A stretch of 64,000 bases of DNA, taken from assembly GCA_964019695.1 (NCBI GenBank), contig OZ026520.1:89594913-89658912 (forward strand), given 5' to 3'. Below are positions 1 to 12,015 of the stretch, one piece after another. A program made the translations under genes and the position numbers. Every line of letters begins with the position of its first letter. Position 1 is the stretch's first letter. Below the pieces are notes generated by a model. That model was not told where the DNA came from and ran no database searches. It worked only from the letters and a program-made list of their open reading frames with translations. Source of the stretch: Loripinus fragilis (Eukaryota; Mollusca; Bivalvia; Lucinida; Lucinidae).

Positions 1-153
1 AGTTATGAAAGTTGAGAGGAAGAAAAAAAAGTATGTTGATCGCATTCCTTCAGTGCACTTTGGAAGATAGACAAGGTTTAACGAGACTAAACATCATAGC
101 TCAGGCCTGGACAAATTTAATACATTGATTTACAAGTAAATAGTCTAGTTGGC
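1..153. other. Flank or 3' untranslated part of the LINE
   Basis: Sequence between the left edge of the window and the stop codon of the minus-strand LINE. It may be the element's 3' untranslated region, but no poly-A, microsatellite tail or target-site duplication can be recognised because the window ends here. Confidence 0.3.
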
Positions 154-3100
154 CTATTGTTCAAATCTTTTTGACTTAATTATAAAATCTTGGACTTTAT
201 GAAATAGTGAAACAACATCATCATTTGTAAACTCCGGTTTGCCGCAAAGGAGCTCATGCGTAGTGTGGTTTCTAAGGGCGTCACCCAAATACCTTTCACG
301 TAGTGCTGTTAATTGAGGACAAACATAGAAGAAATGGTATGCACTCTTAAAACCACCACATAAGCAAGATGGGCTAGGTATTATATTTTTACGATAGAGA
401 TCGGCATTTAGTGAGCTACATTGCATACGTAATCTTGCATGGAGAATTTGCCCTTTTCTTGAACCAGCTGAGTAATACTTAGGAGGTGCATGATTCCTTG
501 TTTCTGTATTGAGTTGGTATTAAAAAGACGCTACAGAGCTGGCATCTTTTATTTCCTGTGCTAAGTTATTCCATTCTCTAATTGTTGAGGGATAAAACGA
601 GTTATAAAACAAATTTGTATTAGAATAAATAGTGCGAATGTCGCTTGAATTCCTAAGCCTATAAGGATTACCATCTTGAACAAGAGGGGGTACAAATTCC
701 TGCAAGTAATTCGGTGTAAGGTTATTTATGATTTTATAAAATATCACGAGCTTATGTTTGATGCGACGTTCTTGTAATGAATCCCATCCAAGATCAGCCA
801 GAAGTTTTTCAAGGCTACAGAGCTTGGTGCCTCCTGTGATTATTCTAGCTGCCTCGTGATGGATATAATCAAGCTGTCTTTTTGCTTCATTGGAACAGTT
901 GTCCCAAACTGAGTCACTATACTCAAGCAAGGGACGTATGAATGCGAAGTACATTTTTTCTAGTGCATGTCTATTGACCTTAAACTTGAGAGCTCTCATA
1001 AGAATTAATCTTGACCATGCTGTATTGGTCACTCTTTGGATGTGATCTGACCAGTCACATGTGTTAGATAAAGTAAGTCCTAAATGTCTATGAGAGGTGG
1101 TTTCGTTCAAGATAACATTGTTCATTTCTAGTGGAGGATGGACAATCAGGAGCTGTCTGCGAGAAATAAGAAGAGAAGTCGTTTTTGTTGGATTAAAGTC
1201 TACTAGCCAATCATTGGCCCAGACATTAATAGTATCAAGATCAGAATTAAGAATAAAAGCTGCAGTTTGTGGGTCGTCAATGATGATGTATATACTTGTG
1301 TCGTCTGCAAAAAGTCGTATTGATGATTGAATGTTATTTACAATATCGTTAATGTAAATCGAGAAAAGCAAGGGACCAAGAATGGAGCCCTGGGGAACTC
1401 CTGCTAAGACGTCGGCCCAATTGGATTCTACCCCATTCAGAACAATGCGCTGTCTGCGGTTTGAGAGATAACTTTGGAACCATTGGAGAAGAGAGCCAGA
1501 AATACCCATGCAGGCTAGTTTATGTAATAGACCTTTGTGCCATACTCTGTCAAAAGCCTTGCTGATGTCACAGAAAACAACACACACTTCTTTACCACTG
1601 TCAACTGCTTCTAAAAATGAGTGATATGTGTGTAATAACTGGAAAGTAGTTGAATCGCCTTGGATAAATCCGGACTGAAAGGGGGTGAGAGGACTATTTT
1701 CACTTATGTAGTTGAAAATATGTTTGTGCACACACCTTTCCATGACTTTTTCCAATTGGCTAAGTAAGGATATTGGCCTATAGATTGAAGGAACCGATTT
1801 ATCTTCTTTTTTGTGGATAGTGGTAACGTTGGCGTCTTTCCAATTGGAGGGGAAATAACCTTGTAATAATGAGCGATTAAATACCATTGCTAAAGGCTTA
1901 GACAACACGGACGCGCCTTCCTTCAGTAAGCGAGGACTTATAAGGTCAGGGCCATATGCCTTAGTTACATTTAAATTATCTAAGACATCTTTTACTTCTT
2001 GTTCGGATATACTTATAGAAATGAGCTCATTATTAGTATCGGTGCGTGGAGGCAACGTTTTATTTATATCATTAACAACCGTTTGGGAACTGAAATATTC
2101 GTTTAACATATTAGCCTTATCAGCATTATTCTCAGCAAAATTATTGTCGAGCTTCAAAGTAGGTATTGTATGAGATGTTTTACTTACACCGAGTATTTGT
2201 TTGGACGTTTTCCAAAATAATTTTGAGTTGACATTTTCATTAGATAAGATGTCTTCAAGCTTGTCGAAGTAATGCGTTTTGGACAATCTAATTTCATTGA
2301 CGACCTTATTTCTCAGGGCCTTAAATTTTTCCCAAAAAGACTGATTGGATGCTTTTTTTAATTTCCTGAAAGTGTGTTTTCGTTTCCGGATGAGGTTTTT
2401 AATATGGCAAGTTAGCCATGGTGGCTCGTCAGGCCTTATTGTAATTACTTTGCTTGGAACAGAATTTTCACAAGCAACATCTAGGGCTTCTTGTATACAT
2501 ACTACATTATCATCGATATTTTCTGTAACTAGCTTTTCCTCAAGATTAAATGATATCAAATTTTCATGAAATTGGGTAAAATCAGCTTGTTCATAGTTAC
2601 GTATTTTGCTCTTAGACGATTTAGTTGACGATTTAGCTGACGGGCGCAGAAATTTGAGTAAAACAAGTATTGGACAGTGGAATCGGATTTGGTCTGGTAT
2701 AAATGAATCAGCTACACCACTCATCAAAATGTTTGAACTATTGAGTAAGAGGATCAAGTCTATAAGGGATGATGAATTTTCTGTGAAGTGCGTGTCTTCA
2801 TTTATCAGTTGTTCTAAGTTGTAGTTTTGAATTAAATCTTTTATTTTATTGTTTCCGTTGGTTCTCATATTAAAGTTAAAATCTCCAGTTATAACGATAT
2901 CTGGTATGTTTGTGTTATATGCTCTGTCAATGCTTTTGCTTAAAATAGTAAAGTAATCTGCTGTGCTGTTTTGTGGTCTGTAAAAACCACCAATCAGTAT
3001 TTTCTTAGATCTCACACATATCTCTAACCAGACGGCTTCCAGGTTGTTAATTTCCAGATCAGTTTGACGTTTACATACGAGAGACTGTCTGACGTAAATG

Positions 3101-3501
3101 ATAACTCCCCCGCCGGGACGACCAATCCTGTCAGCTCTGAACGGTGGATGAAACGCTTCAATTAGTAATTTATCATTTGCTGTTACAGGTTTCAGCCAAC
3201 TTTCAGAGAAGACAAGAACATCGTACGCCAGAGATTCACATTTAATCAAATCGAGTTTAGGAAGTATGCTCTGGATATTGAAATGCATGATACTAAGATG
3301 ATTTGCCAAAGCACTAAAAGAGTTAACACTACTCGACACGCTAAGATCAGCAAGGCTAGTGACAGAATCTTGACCAGGGTTTGGATGAACGTCTCCGCTT
3401 AGAAGAATAAGATCCACAGTCCAGGAGAGAACAACACTTGTTATAAGTAGAGAAATGCATAAAACAGAGAAAATTGAGTTATCATTTTGTCTTGGACTCA
3501 T
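154..3501 (-). pseudogene. LINE ORF2: endonuclease and reverse transcriptase, one in-frame stop
   Basis: The protein would nick target DNA and copy the element's RNA by target-primed reverse transcription. The first ATG in frame is at 3501-3499; the frame stays open upstream to 3723, but that part reads into flanking repeat. In order from the ATG: a hydrophobic stretch ending in DVHPNPGQ (3370-3393), the endonuclease (HFNIQSI, SESWL, GDFNFN and the terminal RFHCPI), then reverse transcriptase (YRPISLLSQLEKVME, CDISKAFDRVWHKGL, GVPQGSILGPLLF, LFADDTSIYI). A TAA at 520-522 stops the frame after residue 993. The same frame then continues to 154 through HARLRM and the finger CLCGG...H...C, so only one substitution separates this copy from a complete frame of about 1115 codons. 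The family call is strong, the exact clade less so. Confidence 0.87.
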
Positions 3502-3678
3502 TCGTCTATAGGGACATTTGATGTTTCTGTAAGCTTCGTTACTTGCTTGTAGAGCTATGATGATACTGAGACATATGAGGTCATATAGGAAGGCATAGCT
3601 GCAGCTGCAATTATAAGTTATTTTACTGAAACATGTTTTAAGACAAATAGCATCAAACCCATTTTGAGAAATAGTAGA
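154..3678 (-). mobile_element. CR1/Jockey-superfamily non-LTR retrotransposon (LINE), nearly full ORF2
   Basis: One reading frame runs on the minus strand through an apurinic-type endonuclease, a reverse transcriptase and a C-terminal CCHC-like finger, the layout of CR1/L2/Rex1-type LINEs. The 5' (right) limit is placed near 3678: from about 3679 rightward the DNA matches the flanking tandem repeat (the string with 'catgtga..cc' recurs near 3835, 3970 and 4120). The element is therefore inserted in, or 5'-truncated against, that repeat. Target-site duplications were not determined. Confidence 0.85.
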
Positions 3679-4310
3679 CAATACAAAACATGTGATCCCT
3701 GGGATGGAGCCATTTTTGCCCAAAGAACCAATAATGGAACAAAGTTGGTAAAGTACCAGTTGACGTTAAATACCAAATATCAAGTCTCTAGAACACACAA
3801 AAATGCTAATACGTTTTCGCTGAATTAACCATAAAAACATGTGACTCCTTAGGCGGAAACATTTTGGCCACATGACCATTATTTGAACGAACTTGTTAGA
3901 GGTACGTTTAATTATGCTACATACCAAATATCAATGCTCTACTAGTTCTTTTAACGAACCTACATAAAATATGTGCAACCCAGGGCGGGACCTTTTTTGC
4001 CAAAGGGCCACAATTTGAACAAATTTGGTAAAGGTTAATGAGGTAATGCTGTATACTAAATATCAAGGCTTTATGCATAGTGGTTACAGACTAGTAGATA
4101 TTTTAAGGCATATGTCAAAAATGTGATCCCGCCCCCGGGGCATGGGCATTTTGTTCCCATGGACATAACTTCAACAAACTTCGAAATGCTACATCTATAC
4201 AGAAACTTGGTCTTGTGATTTCAGATGTTTTGACCCTATATATACGTATGTAAAACATGTTATCCCCTGAGACGTGGCCATGTTTGACACCAGGAAGACA
4301 GCAGATTAAA
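3679..4310. repeat. Diverged tandem repeat, about 140-150 bp unit
   Basis: About five degraded units start near 3679, 3833, 3968, 4118 and 4255. Each carries 'catgtgac/tcc', a GC-rich patch around 'ggcggga', 'ccatttttg', then 'atttgaacaa..ttggtaaag' and 'taccaaatatcaa'. No coding potential. The same repeat forms the right border of the LINE. Confidence 0.7.
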
Positions 4311-4329
4311 GAACAGCTAAACCCCCCGC

Positions 4330-6425
4330 TGTAGAATGCCTTAGCCTCGAAGCCTAGCTGAGTCATGGGCTCTGCACACCGTCTGGCTGAGCGGAACATT
4401 TGAGTGAAGTTTAACGAAAATCATTTAAAGGGTTTGGGAGATATGGAGGGGACACGACATTGAAGGGTTAATACTATTACCTTTAAGTGTGACCTTGACG
4501 TTGACTGTGCATAACTGAGTCATGGACTCTACACAACGTCTCACTGAGGGGAGCATTTGAGTGAAGCTTTCTAAAATCATTTAAAGAGCTTAGTAGATAT
4601 GGATTAGACACTAAATTGAAGGGTAAAAACAATCCCATGACCTTGAAATGTAACATTTACCTTGAGTCTTGGTAGCTGAGTCATTGTTCTAGCACACAGT
4701 TTCACTGAGAGGGACCTTTGCGTGAAATTTAACAAAAATCTTTCAAAGGGTTCAAGAGATATGTAGCAGACACGAACTTCAAGGGTAAATCACATGACCT
4801 TGAACTGTAACATTGACCTTGGGACTGCATACATGTAGCTGGGTCATGTGTTCTGCACACCGTCTCACCGAAAGGAGTATTTGGGTGAAATTTAATGAAA
4901 ATCGTTCAAAGGGTTCAGAAGATACGAGGGTTAGTCAAAAATAACTGAGCCCTACCTCATAACATTTGAATCAAGTAAAGTGGACATATACGAGGGTGTT
5001 CAGGAAATACGCGGACAGATGCTGCCATTCCCTCAGTTTTCGTACTTAGATGATATTTCATTGTAGTTGTATGCAATCTATTTAATCACCTAATTTATTT
5101 CTGTTGGTAGGCTTTTGTCACGGTTGCTAGGCAACAAAATATGACCTGTCAAAGTGGTGCATTTACGCTGTTATACATCTTATTCTAAGCGGTGCTATGG
5201 AAACAGTAATGTTAAAGCAAGACTTTATTCACTGTCGTCTGATATCTTTTACATGTACCTATTCAGCGTCACAGAACAGAAACCAACTGAACCCAAATTA
5301 TAGATGCTGTGGCAGTTTGATTTAAGAATTTATCATATTTTAACATGCCTACGTCCTATAATTTACCCCACCCATATTCAAATTACACAGTTTTAATAGA
5401 AACATAAACTATTAGCCTAATAATGCTTTAACACTACTGCATACACAAACCAACCCTCAGACATATTAAGTTCCTTGATTTAAATTCACAATATTGCTTC
5501 AATGGCAACACAATTCTTGTGTATTTGAAAATTTGTGGAATTTTGGTGTTTTTTGTTGCTAGGCAACACATACAATCAATGTTCACCTAAACATTAACAA
5601 ACACAGTGTATTGAAAAGACAATATGATATATGTTGTTCAAATGAATTTAAAGAGACTAAGTCTGCAACTATGAAATTTTTTTCGATTTTTTTAGTTTCT
5701 TTTTAAATCATTTGTAAAAGTAGAATGCAGTTATGTTTTCACAATAAGTCTGTTCGCTATAGCTCAAAACTGCATGGAAAAGTGAATTATCTTATTAAAA
5801 CAGGTGTGTTGGTAATTATTTGCGTCCCTCCAATAATTATAGACAGCTAATTTTAACATAAATGCTGTTGTTTTGATACTGATAATTTGTTAAGATTTAC
5901 AAAATTGGTAAAATGTATACCTGAAGTTTAGTTTTTATACTGTTTTCTTGAAAAATAGAAACATTAGTTCTAAAATTAAAAGATCAAAAGTTACAGACTA
6001 TGCAGCTTTAAAATATATCTTTAAGAAAACTATCAAGCACACAAGCTTTTTAAAGACATACTGTATATTCATAATGGCTGAGATCATAAACGCATCGCTT
6101 TGACGATCTTCAGTTGCCTAGCAAACATAACAGAAGCTTCACTAGGATAATTCTTCAGGGTCAAAACATCTAATCGATGAATATAATACTTATAGAAAAT
6201 AATCTTATTTGTTGTCTACAATACCAAACTAAAATATTATGAGATAGGGCTCAGTTATTTTTGACTGACCCTCGTATGGAGGTCATGGAGTGGACACGAA
6301 ATTGAAGGGTAAATCCCATGATCTTGAAGGCTGAACTTGACCTTGAGTCTGCAGACCCGGTTCATGGGTTCTGCACATTGTCTCACGGAGAGGAACGTTT
6401 TGGCGAAGTTTATTGTGAATCGTAA
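4330..6425. repeat. Diverged tandem repeat, about 165 bp unit, interrupted by a transposon
   Basis: Units share 'gagtcatggnctctnCACACCGTCT', 'gtgaagtttaa', 'aaagggttc', 'agatatggag', 'gacacgaaattgaagggtaa' and 'catgaccttgaa'. The first motif lies at about 4360, 4507, 4678, 4840 and 6359. Removing the 1,352 bp (element plus one TA) at 4925-6276 places the last copy about 168 bp after the previous one, restoring the period. Confidence 0.8.
4925..6274. mobile_element. Mariner-type TIR element without transposase, 1.35 kb
   Basis: Terminal inverted repeats of 38 bp (4925-4962 and 6237-6274) match at 36 positions and begin CGAGGGTnAGTCAAAAATA. A TA flanks both ends (4923-4924, 6275-6276), the target duplication typical of Tc1/mariner elements. 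The length is that of a full mariner, but there is no open frame and no transposase motif. The interior is AT-rich with a second CGAGGGTGTTCAGGAAAT-like start near 4994, so it may be composite. Confidence 0.85.
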
Positions 6426-7794
6426 CATGGACAACAGTAACAGATATGACAAAAAGTATGCAAACTGACACTTGCTTTGCTTTCTGGTAGCAAAAACCGC
6501 TAAATGGTTACACAATAATATTGAGGCACAGCATACATATTAAGTTTAAGGATTTTTATTTATTTTCAGCATATACATTTTATAGAAATATGGGTAATAG
6601 GGATGACATGTTACCTGTCTGACTCACTACTTACTTTGGTTAATTGTTTCATATTTACCCTTAAGCAAAGTGTTAATAACTAATGTAATGATTTTTTTAA
6701 GAAAACTGACACTCCGTACCCTAAAAAAGTCCAATGTAATGAAATGTTCATGGGTAGTAGCTCTTTATAATCTATACCTACAACTGCGGTAACAAGGATG
6801 ACACAAACTGGGGGACATACCAAAACAGACATGATACAACTTCAAATCAAAACCAAATAATAATCTATGATTCTTTCATTGGTAGATATATACCAAAGAC
6901 TTACATCACGTCTCTAATTCTTAAAATGTATTTACAAGCTTTTTTGTCAAAATGAAGTATAACCTTCAATATTTTGCGAAGGGACAGGTAAATATAAGGG
7001 GGTAACCCTTTATCCGTTTAGAAAAAAATATATGATAATCTGTATTAAACACCCCAGTCAGTGTCGTAAATGTTAAATAATCCATCACTATAATTAAAAC
7101 AAACTTCCAAAGGCAAGATATTTGAACTCGAAAACAAAATACAAGTATTTAGGCGAGGGACACAATTTCCTCACCTTTTGTAGAATGACTCAAAAGCAAA
7201 TACCAAAAAGATATTTAAACAGATGATTAGAATTATCACACCACACAACATAGTATTTATTTCGGTATTTAGCTGTGTTGATATCTAATTCTTAAAAAAA
7301 TAGGCGTCTCAAAGTCTTGTATTTGGTCCAAAATAGCCATTTCTCTATTTTTAGCCTATTTTGACGGCCATTTTTGTTACTATGGTGACGGTAAAAGTTG
7401 AAAAATGCAATACATTTAAACGTGGGTTATTCTTCTCAACAATCAATCAGACGACATTTGTGAAAAATACGTTTCAATTTTGGGCTCAAGGGGGCCAAAT
7501 TGGCTCCTTAATGCACGTACATGTAGTTCTTACTTGTTATAGAATCTACTCCGAGACCACAACTCCGACACGACTACACTGGGCGGAAATTGCCGATATT
7601 TTATATTTCATATGTTCCTATACTGTGTACCTGCGATTTTGGTTCCGATCCACCAACAAACTACATTTGTAATATGTCTAATATGGTCGCGATTTTATCC
7701 GTCACTGTGAAGAGCCTACTGGTCGGATTTTTGTAAGTCTGATCAATTGCGTAGCCAGAACGCTGAAAAAGTTACGCACATCAAGGGAGACTAC
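6426..7794. other. Intergenic, no recognised gene
   Basis: AT-rich DNA with only short, unconvincing open frames. Nothing resembling a protein family or RNA was recognised. Confidence 0.5.
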
Positions 7795-8906
7795 TATACT
7801 TAACTACTAAAGAAACCTGACACATACTGTGTGTCCGTTTTTTGGTAGTAAATGAATACGATGCACATTCATTTTTCCATTGCGTAAAGCTAAACAAAGG
7901 TAGATTAAGATGCACTGAGATTATTTGAAAAGATGAACTAATTTCAGACGTCAGCTATCAAAACGTCACGTAACCCCTAAAATCAATTTTTGCAAGAACA
8001 AAGAAACAACGCAAAATTTACCAGAAACCGCTTTAATGTGATTCTTTGTTATTTTTTTTGACATCTTATTGGCACTCAAATAAAGCTTGCAAGCATTGTT
8101 CAGCCCAAAAGCCTATTTTCATTTTCTTAACGTCAATTTTATGAGCTTTTGAAAAGCACTGCCACTTTATCAACTTTTTTTTTCACTTTGTATGATGTTT
8201 GGAATGCATTTTGACAATGTCCTTTTGAACTCCGTATCTGCCGCCTATGTCCATTTAGCGACGTCAAGCGTTACAATGACATGTTGATATATGTATACTG
8301 CAAAGCTTGAAATTCATACGCGATTAAAGTAAAGTGTAGCCAATTGGCACTATATCAAAGAAGATAGCACACACTAAACGGCGACAAACGTTGACAAAGA
8401 AAAAACTTTTTTTCCATAGTTTACGTTGATCCTTAATTGACGTTAAACTTGGTTTATTCCGCTGTTACCATTTAACGTGACACGAAAGATATGTTCTGAA
8501 TTTTGAAAATGCATTGATTGATTGGTTGACTCCAAGTCATTTCAGTTTCTAGAAATTGCATAAACAAAGGAAAAAAAACCACACTGCCGTTTAGACAACG
8601 TCAAAAGCACAAATTAAAACCCCCATATCATACGTCACAACAAGAAATTGCAACTTTTAAAATTGCATTTTTGTCTGTACTTGTATTAGCATTTCATACA
8701 TGAAAAAAGGTTTTCAAAAAAATATCTAGACATACATTACCGAGGCAAAAGTGGCGTCATGTTCTATATTTGATAATTATATTTCTTCAAAGAATACTTT
8801 CTAATGTCTTGTTATTAAAATAAGCATTTCGGCTTAGCTCTATAATTTGTTATTTACAAGTTTGAGGTAAGTAAAAAGTGTCAGGTTTCTTTAGTTATTC
8901 AGTATA
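7795..8906. mobile_element. Non-autonomous TIR element, 1.1 kb
   Basis: Inverted ends at 7795-7823 and 8878-8906 read TATACTnAA...AAAGAAACCTGACAC inward. There is no transposase frame inside. The ends resemble the TATACT-starting ends of three other elements in the window. A weaker outer inverted match (gttacgcac...caaggga near 7771-7788 and around 9055-9105) suggests it may sit inside a larger decayed inverted structure. Confidence 0.75.
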
Positions 8907-9180
8907 GATCAACAGTAGTCCTCTTCGATTTCATCCCTTTTCAAAATGGGAACTTCTCTTAAAGTATAGAATTTGATCCCAGAGGGAGCGAATTCTTTCC
9001 TTTAAGAGCAATTCCTTATGGGTTGGAAAAATCACTTTTACCTCATTGAGTGACCTCCCTTGAATGTTCCTATTTTTATTACACACGTGCGTAACTGCGT
9101 AATGGGAGCTACACCAATGCTGATATTCCCCTACTAGCTGAGCACCTATGATTCATCCTAGTCTATCATATGTGGCATCA

Positions 9181-10250
9181 GGCTCGGATCCAGAAATTCC
9201 GTCCGAGGTTGGGGTCCTGAAAACGTTTTTTTAAAGTCACCAATGTATACTGAACAAAAGTGAAAACGCTACACCTGAATTGTTTGCCATCTATATACAA
9301 AATTATGCAAACCAAGTATGCAATTGTAAGTGTGTTCTAATGTTCAAATACTGGGTAGTGCATAACAGTAAAAGTTTTACATATGTTGTCACGAGGAAAC
9401 TCATGAAAACTATTTAGATGTGACAGGGGTCCAATTTTTCAGGTTGCAAATTTGAACAGAAATCTCACATCGTTTAGTCCTTCAGAAATCCGCTATCTAC
9501 GAGATCCGACTGCACGAAATGGTAGTCTAGACATGCGACAACCAGAAATGTGAAGGACTTATCTCAAGTGTGTTTTGATCGTTTAGAAAAGCAACCTTAA
9601 AAAGCGTGTTTTCCATCAAATTGCCAAGTTAGAAATTTTAACACTGAAATCTCCATTGGAAAATCAATGTGTTGTTGCTTCTTAGTATGAGGACATTACT
9701 AGTCGAGAAATGGTAGAAACAATGTGATGAGAGGTCTACCTGATTTGGCAAAAGAAAATTATCGAAAATCGTAATAAATCGAAGATTACCAAACATTTGA
9801 TATTCCCTATTGGTTTTTGTCAATGGGAGACCATTTTCATTTTTTTTTTACAAATTTGCTAAATTTGAAATTTATTCTGAGCTTGTTTCAAGTGATAAAG
9901 CAGTTTTCTTGTGTTTTTATGCAACACAATTATGACCAATTTTGATAAGCATAACGATTTTAATTTGCGCATGCGCAATAGCAAAATTCAGCGAATAAAG
10001 CTTTACACACTTAAAAGAGCATAACTTAGACATCAAACGAGCGTTGGTAGAGTTTCGACGAATCGTTTGCTGGATGTCTAGGAAATTTTTTAAGCTTGAG
10101 TAAATACTTTTTGTCCTATACCGTCTCATAAATTATAGATAATTGTAGTGTAGCGTTTTCACTTTTGTTCTGTATATTTTACATGGAGTGCCGTTGGACC
10201 TCCCCAGAGAAGCAATTGAACCCGGGGGTTCGTACCAGTATTTCTAAGGA
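9181..10250. repeat. Fragment of the GGATCC-terminated MITE split by another element
   Basis: 9186-9225 reads 'cggatccagaaatt...ggggtcc', like the terminus of the MITEs at 16433-16771 and 17210-17541. Related GC-rich sequence resumes after 10180 ('ggacctcccc', 'cccgggggttcg'). The element at 9246-10176 lies between, so it probably inserted into an older MITE copy. Confidence 0.45.
9246..10176. mobile_element. Non-autonomous TIR element, 0.93 kb
   Basis: 29-bp inverted ends at 9246-9274 and 10148-10176, reading TATACnGAACAAAAGTGAAA then ACGCTACAC, match at 28 of 29 positions. The TA-rich start and CAAAAGT motif are Tc1/mariner-like. No transposase frame inside. Confidence 0.85.
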
Positions 10251-10279
10251 AAATCTTTAGCTTAAATGTACATGAATCT

Positions 10280-10405
10280 ACATTTATTGTAACAAACAGG
10301 TAACCACCAAGTTAGCATTTCATTCCAATGGAACATCTAAAGATAAGCTGCCAATACTATAGAATTGGCTATTTATTATTGTCATCCAGGTGCATGCCAA
10401 ACTAC
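10280..10405 (-). repeat. End fragment of a dispersed repeat family
   Basis: Contains 'ggtaaccaccaagttagcat' and 'gtcatccaggtgcatgcc', the reverse complement of motifs that recur at 12520-12570, 13490-13560, 24735-24785 and 57440-57530. Together these define one dispersed repeat family, here split by the retroelement that follows. Confidence 0.6.
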
Positions 10406-10409
10406 ACAA

Positions 10410-12015
10410 AAATATTAAGTGAGTATGATCAGGAAATACCACAATCACAAACTGCAGACAACCCCGTGGCACCGCGAGGAAGAACCGCTCAACCATCACG
10501 AGACACCAGGAAGACAAATTAGGCAAAGCAATCAGCTCTCTCTTCCCCATCAAGATGATTGCAATACTAGAATGGACATAACGTAACGTACAACAAAACA
10601 TAGAACAATTACAGACTCCCACAATGGGAGTAACAATAAACAAAAAAGTCAACAACAACAGAACCACCGCCTTAGAACGGACAGCAGCCTAAGCCACCGG
10701 GGGGCTTAAATGCATTTTACAGGTACCAAATCTTCGCCCTAGATTCTCCTGTTGTTGAAGTACAAGAAATGTTTAGCTCGCATGGAGGCCATCTAACTAA
10801 TGCAATGTATCATCATGGAAAACACTCTAATCAAATTAACACTCCATGATGAAACAAAGAAAAGGGCTCATGACTCACAGATAGTCAGAGATAAAGAAAA
10901 CCTCAAGTTGAGCCACGGTGGGTCCAGCTACAGATAAGCATCAGGCACCAACCCACCGATTAAAGCTTTACGTCAGAGCCGTCATAGAGTCTGAGGCCTG
11001 ACCCACCGTCGTGCAATTAAAGAGGAAACCATAGCTATAAACCGTGATTGGGTTTAAAACTAGACATGCAGACTGCCGCATGATATCCAAATTATATCCA
11101 ACCCTTATATAACGTTTTACTATCTTTTTGAATTGATCACTAAAATTAGGTTTTCCAACAATTCGTTTGAATTTATAGACTAAATCACCATAAAATATAG
11201 GTTCTGATATGCCTTGTTGCAGAAGAGTTTTTAACCCAATGTTGTATTTAACAATTAACTCTGAGTGTCTGTGGTAGAATTTAGAAAATGCTTTTCGAAT
11301 TTTATGATATCTATAACCTTGTTTAATAATTTAGCAGTTAAAAATAAGTTTCTGTTGTTGAAGTCATTAACATTAGAGCACACTCTAGCAAAACGAATAA
11401 GCTGAGAAATATAAACACCATAGGAAGGAGATCGAGGAACATCTCCATCAAGAAATGGGAAATTTACTATTTCAAAATCAAAATCATCCCGTTTATCATA
11501 AATTTTAGAAGAAACTATGCCATTTGTTATTGACAAGTTCAAGTCCAAAAACGGAGCTTCAGTATCAGAAGAATTCGCCTTATTTAACTGAAGTTCAGTG
11601 GGATATATCTGACCTGCCATTTGTTCAAAATAAGGATTATCAATATTAAGTAAGTCATCTAAATATCTGGAGGTAGAGTTAAAAGCTTCAATAATATCAG
11701 CTTGATTATTGTCTGACAGAGATAACATAAAGTCTCTCTCATAACAAAACAAAAACAAATCTGCAACAAGAGGAGCACAATTAGTACCCATTGGAATACC
11801 TACAATTTGTCTATATAATTTTGAGCCAAATCTTATAAATATATTGTCCAAAAGATAATGGAGCGCATCACACATTTTCAATCGCATATGCCTGATTAAT
11901 TTAGCTGCCTAACTATGAGATGAAAAGTTATTTTTGGTTCGGGTACCTACACCATATACTTTAATTGAGAAATAAGAAAATTTGTTTAAACGACCGTAAA
12001 TCTCAGCCTGTCTCA
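10410..12015 (-). mobile_element. Decayed retroelement with Penelope-like reverse transcriptase, copy 1
   Basis: Holds the reverse-transcriptase fragment described below and, toward 10410, a 3' region weakly like the 3' ends at 13650-14172, 46985-47335, 50250-50460, 52100-52410 and 54083-54610 ('ccgccttggaacgg', 'ggagggcttaaa'). The 5' part of the polymerase is missing or too decayed to read. Confidence 0.6.
11033..11950 (-). pseudogene. Reverse transcriptase fragment, copy 1, frameshifted
   Basis: RNA-dependent DNA polymerase of a retroelement. The longest intact piece is 11255-11887. It carries GIPMGTNCAPLVADLF (motif around the primer-contact region), SRYLDDLLNI (catalytic YLDD box), APFLDLNLSI, KIYDKRDDFDFEIVNFPF and YGVYISQLIRFAR. 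The frame breaks near 11265: the reading continues in another frame as a tail ending LVLNPITV near 11050. Sequence above 11887 still resembles the fingers domain but holds stops. YLDD with GIPMGT suggests the Penelope-like/telomerase side of reverse transcriptases, but the family assignment is uncertain. No GIY-YIG endonuclease was seen. Confidence 0.75.

Noticed and set aside
3502..3723. N-terminal extension of the LINE protein to 3723
   Set aside because: The first codon there is TTG, and the outer part reads into the flanking tandem repeat.
7361..7672. 103-codon open frame
   Set aside because: No similarity recognised, no exon signals, AT-rich non-coding surroundings.
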